From a bacterium (GTDB lineage: Bacteria > Verrucomicrobiota > Verrucomicrobiia > Limisphaerales > RI-55), in assembly GCA_016124235.1 (NCBI GenBank), contig WGOC01000007.1, forward strand, positions 1 to 64,000: DNA of 64,000 nucleotides. The letters run 5' to 3'. A model generated the notes under the pieces. That model did not search any database, was not told the DNA's origin, and saw only the letters and a list, made by a program, of their open reading frames with translations. The stretch's first letter is position 1; every line of letters begins with the position of its first letter. The translations under genes and the position numbers were made by a program. Positions 60,991-64,000 of this stretch are shown here, piece by piece.

Positions 60991-61206
60991 TCAAAGGCCC
61001 AGCCGTTTCAATTCCCGTTCGATGAGTTCGGCCGGGCGGTCCAGATAGATGGCCGCATTGGCGGCGGTGCAACCGTAACCCAGTAACCGCACGAGGATTT
61101 CGATCTCCACCTCCGTGAGTCGGGGATTGCGCGGCTTGATCGCTTCAGGCGGTGAGAACGCCGGATCACGGCAGGATCGTGCCGTATTAGAGTCCACGGG
61201 GAGCAT
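60991..61206 (-). CDS. Small HTH-like hypothetical protein, 71 aa
   Basis: Starting at 61206 the sequence ends in a helical region RLTEVEIEILVRLLGYGCTA, then ANAAIYLDRPAELIERELKR, which looks like a trihelical helix-turn-helix. It is convergent with the receiver-kinase gene and ends 20 bp from its stop. No family identified. Confidence 0.5.
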   Translation of the reverse strand: MLPVDSNTARSCRDPAFSPPEAIKPRNPRLTEVEIEILVRLLGYGCTAANAAIYLDRPAELIERELKRLGL

Positions 61207-61278
61207 TGACCCGCACCATAGCACCGTTGGCGCTCCGCGCCACCGAATTGTGGAGCGACACACGATGTCAGCTCCCCC

Positions 61279-61470
61279 TTACCTGTGCTTTTGGTTGTCG
61301 TGGGAACCGTGTCCGCGAGCTTCCCATCTGGCGGCGCGACGGCGTCGACGCAGGTGGTCGATCAACAAGGTGGCAAAGAAAGCCGTCGCCAGGCCGGCTG
61401 CGGCCACCAGCATCCAGGTGCCGTTTATTGTGGCAATCAACATGCCCAAGGTGAATTTATGCAGGGTCAT
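61279..61470 (-). CDS. Small single-span membrane protein, 63 aa
   Basis: The ATG at 61470 has GAAAGGA about 5 nt upstream and opens MTLHKFTLGMLIATINGTWM, then one membrane helix (LVAAAGLATAFFATLLI) and a basic His/Arg-rich tail. The good ribosome-binding site and helix favour a real gene. Function unknown. Confidence 0.5.
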   Translation of the reverse strand: MTLHKFTLGMLIATINGTWMLVAAAGLATAFFATLLIDHLRRRRRAARWEARGHGSHDNQKHR

Positions 61471-61823
61471 TATTCCTTTCTCCCGGCAACGGAGCCTCGC
61501 CGAAGCTCCGGTCACGGGCAAGCTCCGATACCGCTCAATCAAGCCTCGGGTCGTGAGTAAACAAACTGTGGCCGGTGGAAGCCGGCGAGTTTCCCGGGGA
61601 CTCCCTGCCCGATATTGGATCCCGCCATAAATCGAGTGAAGGTGATTGCCATCAGCGGGCTGGCTGGGGCGGTCCCGCCACCCGCAAGTCCTGGTGCGGT
61701 GGTGGTCACTCGCCGCAAGCCTTACGAGGGCTCGCAACTCCTGATGGCGGTCGGACAAGTCTTCGGGGGTGCCACCGGAAATGGAAGCACCCAATCCCTT
61801 CCAAGGACCTCGCCCTCATCCGG
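61471..61823. other. Intergenic stretch without a credible gene
   Basis: No ORF here has domain, signal or composition support. The long plus-strand frame that crosses it continues as antisense of nrdB and is rejected. I see no clear terminator after nrdB. Confidence 0.5.
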
Positions 61824-62885
61824 CTACCAGTTCAGGGAACCGCCGGTCTGGTACTCGGTGACTCTCGTTTCAAAGAAGTTCTTCTCCTTGCCAAGATCAA
61901 TGGTTTCGCTCATCCACGGAAAGGGATTCTTGGAACCGAATCGCACCGCCAGACCGATCCGTTCCAGCCGGCGATCCGCGATGTGCTGGACATAATCACG
62001 GAAGAGGTCGGCGTTCAGCCCCAGAATTCCACGCGGCAGGCAATCCTGCGCATAAGCAATCTCCAGTTCAACAGACTGTTCGACAAGATGGGTCAGCGTC
62101 CCCTGAAATTCGGAAGTCCAAACCGCCGGGTTCTCGGCTCTGATGCCGTTGATGAGATCAATGCCGAAGTTCAGATGAATTGTCTCATCCCGCAGGATGT
62201 ATTGAAACTGCTCGCCAATTCCGGTCATGCGGTTCTGGCGGTGAAAGGAGAGCATCATCACAAAGCCGCTGTAGAAAAAGATGCCCTCCATGATCACATA
62301 GAACCCGACCAGGTTTTTGACGAACCGCTGCATGCCCTCCGTGGTGCCCGTGTCGAGGGAGGCATCCATGATGTCCGCCGTCAGTTCCATCTCAAAGGCA
62401 TCCTTGTCGTGGATCGAGTTGACCTCGTGATACATGTTGAACACCTCCCGCTCGTCGAGCGCGAGAGACTCGCAAATGTAATGAAACGTGTGGGTGTGGA
62501 TCGCCTCCTCAAACGCCTGGCGCAACAGGTACTGGCGGGCCTCGGGATTGGTGATGTGTTTGAAGATCGCCAGCACGATGTTGTTGCCCACCAGCGATTC
62601 GGCGGTGCTGAAGAAACCCAGGTTGCGCATGATCACCCGGCGTTCGTCGCCGGAGAGCCGGTTGGATTTCCAAAGCTCAATGTCCCGTTGCATCGGCACC
62701 TCGGTCGGCATCCAGTGGTTGGCGCAGCCGTTGAGGTAATGTTCCCAGGCCCACTTGTACTTGAGCGGCATAAGCTGGTTGACATCGACAGCCCGGCAGT
62801 TGAGGAGCCGTTTGTCAGCGGGGTTGATGCGCCTGGTGAGATCATGCGCGGTGGGTCGGTGGCTCGAAGTAGTGCAGCAGGACAT
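61824..62885 (-). CDS. nrdB: Class Ic ribonucleotide reductase small subunit (NrdB)
   Basis: A 353-aa ferritin-like R2 subunit that generates the radical for dNTP synthesis. The metal ligands are all visible: Glu96 ([12 protein letters not shown]), Glu127 and His130 ([13 protein letters not shown]), Glu200 ([10 protein letters not shown]), Glu234 and His237 (RDETIHLNF). The position of the radical tyrosine holds Phe134, and the first ligand is Glu instead of Asp. The spacing (31, 3, 4, 34, 3 residues) equals that of the Chlamydia trachomatis class Ic enzyme, which uses a Mn/Fe cofactor instead of a tyrosyl radical. The large subunit NrdA is not in the window. Confidence 0.92.
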   Translation of the reverse strand: MSCCTTSSHRPTAHDLTRRINPADKRLLNCRAVDVNQLMPLKYKWAWEHYLNGCANHWMPTEVPMQRDIELWKSNRLSGDERRVIMRNLGFFSTAESLVGNNIVLAIFKHITNPEARQYLLRQAFEEAIHTHTFHYICESLALDEREVFNMYHEVNSIHDKDAFEMELTADIMDASLDTGTTEGMQRFVKNLVGFYVIMEGIFFYSGFVMMLSFHRQNRMTGIGEQFQYILRDETIHLNFGIDLINGIRAENPAVWTSEFQGTLTHLVEQSVELEIAYAQDCLPRGILGLNADLFRDYVQHIADRRLERIGLAVRFGSKNPFPWMSETIDLGKEKNFFETRVTEYQTGGSLNW

Positions 62886-63025
62886 AATATGTTTGTTGGT
62901 TGATTTAGTTTTGGAGTGGAGGCCATGCCACGGCGGGTTTCTTCAGTCCGCCAGACCAGTCTGAAGCGGACTGCTCTTGTGAAGGAACCGGTGCCAATGA
63001 CATGGCCAGAGTCTTCATGAGGATT

Positions 63026-64000
63026 TCAAAGTTCCGTGCGGGCCTGTTGGGCGGCTGCGACCAGATTCTTCAATGCCGGCTCAACCTCCGCCCAGCGTCG
63101 GGTTTTCAAGCCGCAGTCCGGATTGATCCATAGCCGGTCCCCCGGAATCACCTTTGCCGCCCTGCGGATGAGGTCCAGCATCTCCTCCGTCGACGGGACG
63201 CGCGGAGAATGGATGTCCCAAACACCCGGCCCGATCTCGTTGGGATATTGGAAGCGTCCAAAAGCATTGAGCAACGCCATGCCGGAGCGGGCGGTCTCGA
63301 TGGAAATGACATCCGCGTCCAAGGCGGCGATGCTCTCCAGTATGTCGTCAAATTCGCAGTAACACATGTGGGTGTGTATCTGCGTATCGTCCTTCACGCC
63401 CGAGGAAGCCAGGCGAAACGCCCTTACCGCCCATTCGAGGTAAGCAGCACGCTCGGAGTCTCGCAGAGGAAGCCCTTCCCGCAAGGCGGGTTCATCAATC
63501 TGGATCATCCCGATTCCGGCGGCTTCCAGATCACGAACCTCGTCCCGGATCGCCAGCGCCAGTTGCCTTGCTGTTTCCGCCCGGGACTGGTCGTCACGCA
63601 CGAAGCTCCATTGCAGCATTGTGACCGGTCCGGTGAGCATCCCTTTCACCGGTTTTGACGTGAGGGTCAGGGCGAACGACGACCAGCGAACGGTCATCGG
63701 TGCCGGCCGGAACACATCACCATAGATGATGGGAGGTTTGACGCACCGGGAGCCGTAGCTCTGCACCCAGCCGTTTTCGGTAAACGCAAAGCCCGACAGT
63801 TGCTCACCGAAGTACTCGACCATGTCATTGCGCTCGAACTCGCCATGCACCAGCACGTCCAGTCCGGTTTCCTCCTGCCACTTCACGCACCGGGCAATCT
63901 GCCGTTCGAGGAACGATTCATAATCCGCTGGGGACAGAGTTCCCCGTTTGAATTCCGCCCGTTTGCCCCGCACCTCTTCGGTCTGGGGAAAAGAACCGAT
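63026..64000 (-). CDS. metE: Cobalamin-independent methionine synthase MetE, C-terminal domain (5' end outside window)
   Basis: The visible 324 residues begin [20 protein letters not shown], the start of the catalytic C-terminal barrel. Zinc ligands are apparent: His and Cys in [14 protein letters not shown], Glu in [10 protein letters not shown], and the final Cys in [29 protein letters not shown] and [11 protein letters not shown] are further family motifs. It transfers a methyl group from methyltetrahydrofolate to homocysteine. A full MetE has an N-terminal barrel, which would lie beyond 64000; a free-standing C-terminal-only homologue cannot be excluded. nrdB follows downstream after 140 bp. 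Confidence 0.9.
   Translation of the reverse strand: MGSFPQTEEVRGKRAEFKRGTLSPADYESFLERQIARCVKWQEETGLDVLVHGEFERNDMVEYFGEQLSGFAFTENGWVQSYGSRCVKPPIIYGDVFRPAPMTVRWSSFALTLTSKPVKGMLTGPVTMLQWSFVRDDQSRAETARQLALAIRDEVRDLEAAGIGMIQIDEPALREGLPLRDSERAAYLEWAVRAFRLASSGVKDDTQIHTHMCYCEFDDILESIAALDADVISIETARSGMALLNAFGRFQYPNEIGPGVWDIHSPRVPSTEEMLDLIRRAAKVIPGDRLWINPDCGLKTRRWAEVEPALKNLVAAAQQARTEL

Noticed and set aside
61575-62903. 442-codon plus-strand frame
   Set aside because: It is the shadow of nrdB on the other strand; nrdB has all metal ligands and the shadow has no recognisable fold.
63026-64000. metE as a truncated pseudogene
   Set aside because: The missing N-terminal part lies beyond the window edge; the visible frame is intact and starts mid-motif at the last base.

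Overview
The window is a bacterial chromosome segment that most resembles a Verrucomicrobiota of the Pedosphaera/Limisphaerales type. The basis is four PEP-CTERM proteins with the tail form VPEPSTV-x-AG-hydrophobic-RIVRRNR, a class Ic (Phe-type) ribonucleotide reductase subunit, secreted beta-propeller and beta-helix proteins, a GH140-like glycosidase, and heptamer repeats between genes. The taxonomy is inferred from these features and was not computed.

Region 1 (1-5.75 kb): the start of an IS3-type transposase, a 7-bp tandem array, then four PEP-CTERM genes and a NusG paralogue, all on the minus strand. Each of the four PEP-CTERM genes has the same paired element about 90-120 bp upstream of its start (GTCC[C/G], 4 nt, GTG, 9 nt, GTCCC), with exactly 21 bp between the two GTCC boxes.

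Region 2 (5.9-18.1 kb, minus): a secreted beta-helix protein and a run of exported proteins made of a GH140-like apiosidase, a nucleoside-hydrolase-like protein, a TolB-like propeller, two paralogous NHL-type propellers and a PQQ-type propeller. Region 3 (18.2-26.0 kb, plus) diverges from it across 63 bp: an XRE-cupin regulator, a Gfo/Idh/MocA dehydrogenase, an ApnO-type oxidoisomerase, an OiaC-type TIM barrel and a complete RbsABC-type sugar transporter, mostly joined by 4-nt ATGA overlaps. Together these read as a scavenging and oxidation locus for the branched sugar D-apiose.

Region 4 (26.0-about 46 kb): tRNA-Ser(CGA), a tyrosine integrase, a MobF relaxase, a ParA-like ATPase and a VirD4/TrwB-like coupling protein but no mating-pore genes, so probably an integrative mobilizable element. 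Its cargo is a MORC-like GHKL ATPase, PD-(D/E)XK protein, Z1 helicase, cytosine methyltransferase and Vsr restriction-modification cassette. vsr is split by a 999-bp IS630-family insertion with an exact TA duplication. A Fic protein with its own operator-like repeats follows.

Region 5 (47.4-57 kb, plus): a copper/silver efflux locus: anti-sigma-like protein, CnrX-like sensor, DUF3347 protein, Cys-rich peptide, TolC-CusB-CusA and an ECF sigma factor. CusA carries an extra C-terminal membrane anchor and YtkA/FixH-like domain, and both TolC and CusB carry a heavy-metal-binding domain. Region 6 (57.4-64 kb): two sensor-kinase/receiver proteins, two small ORFs, class Ic nrdB and the C-terminal half of metE, cut by the window edge.
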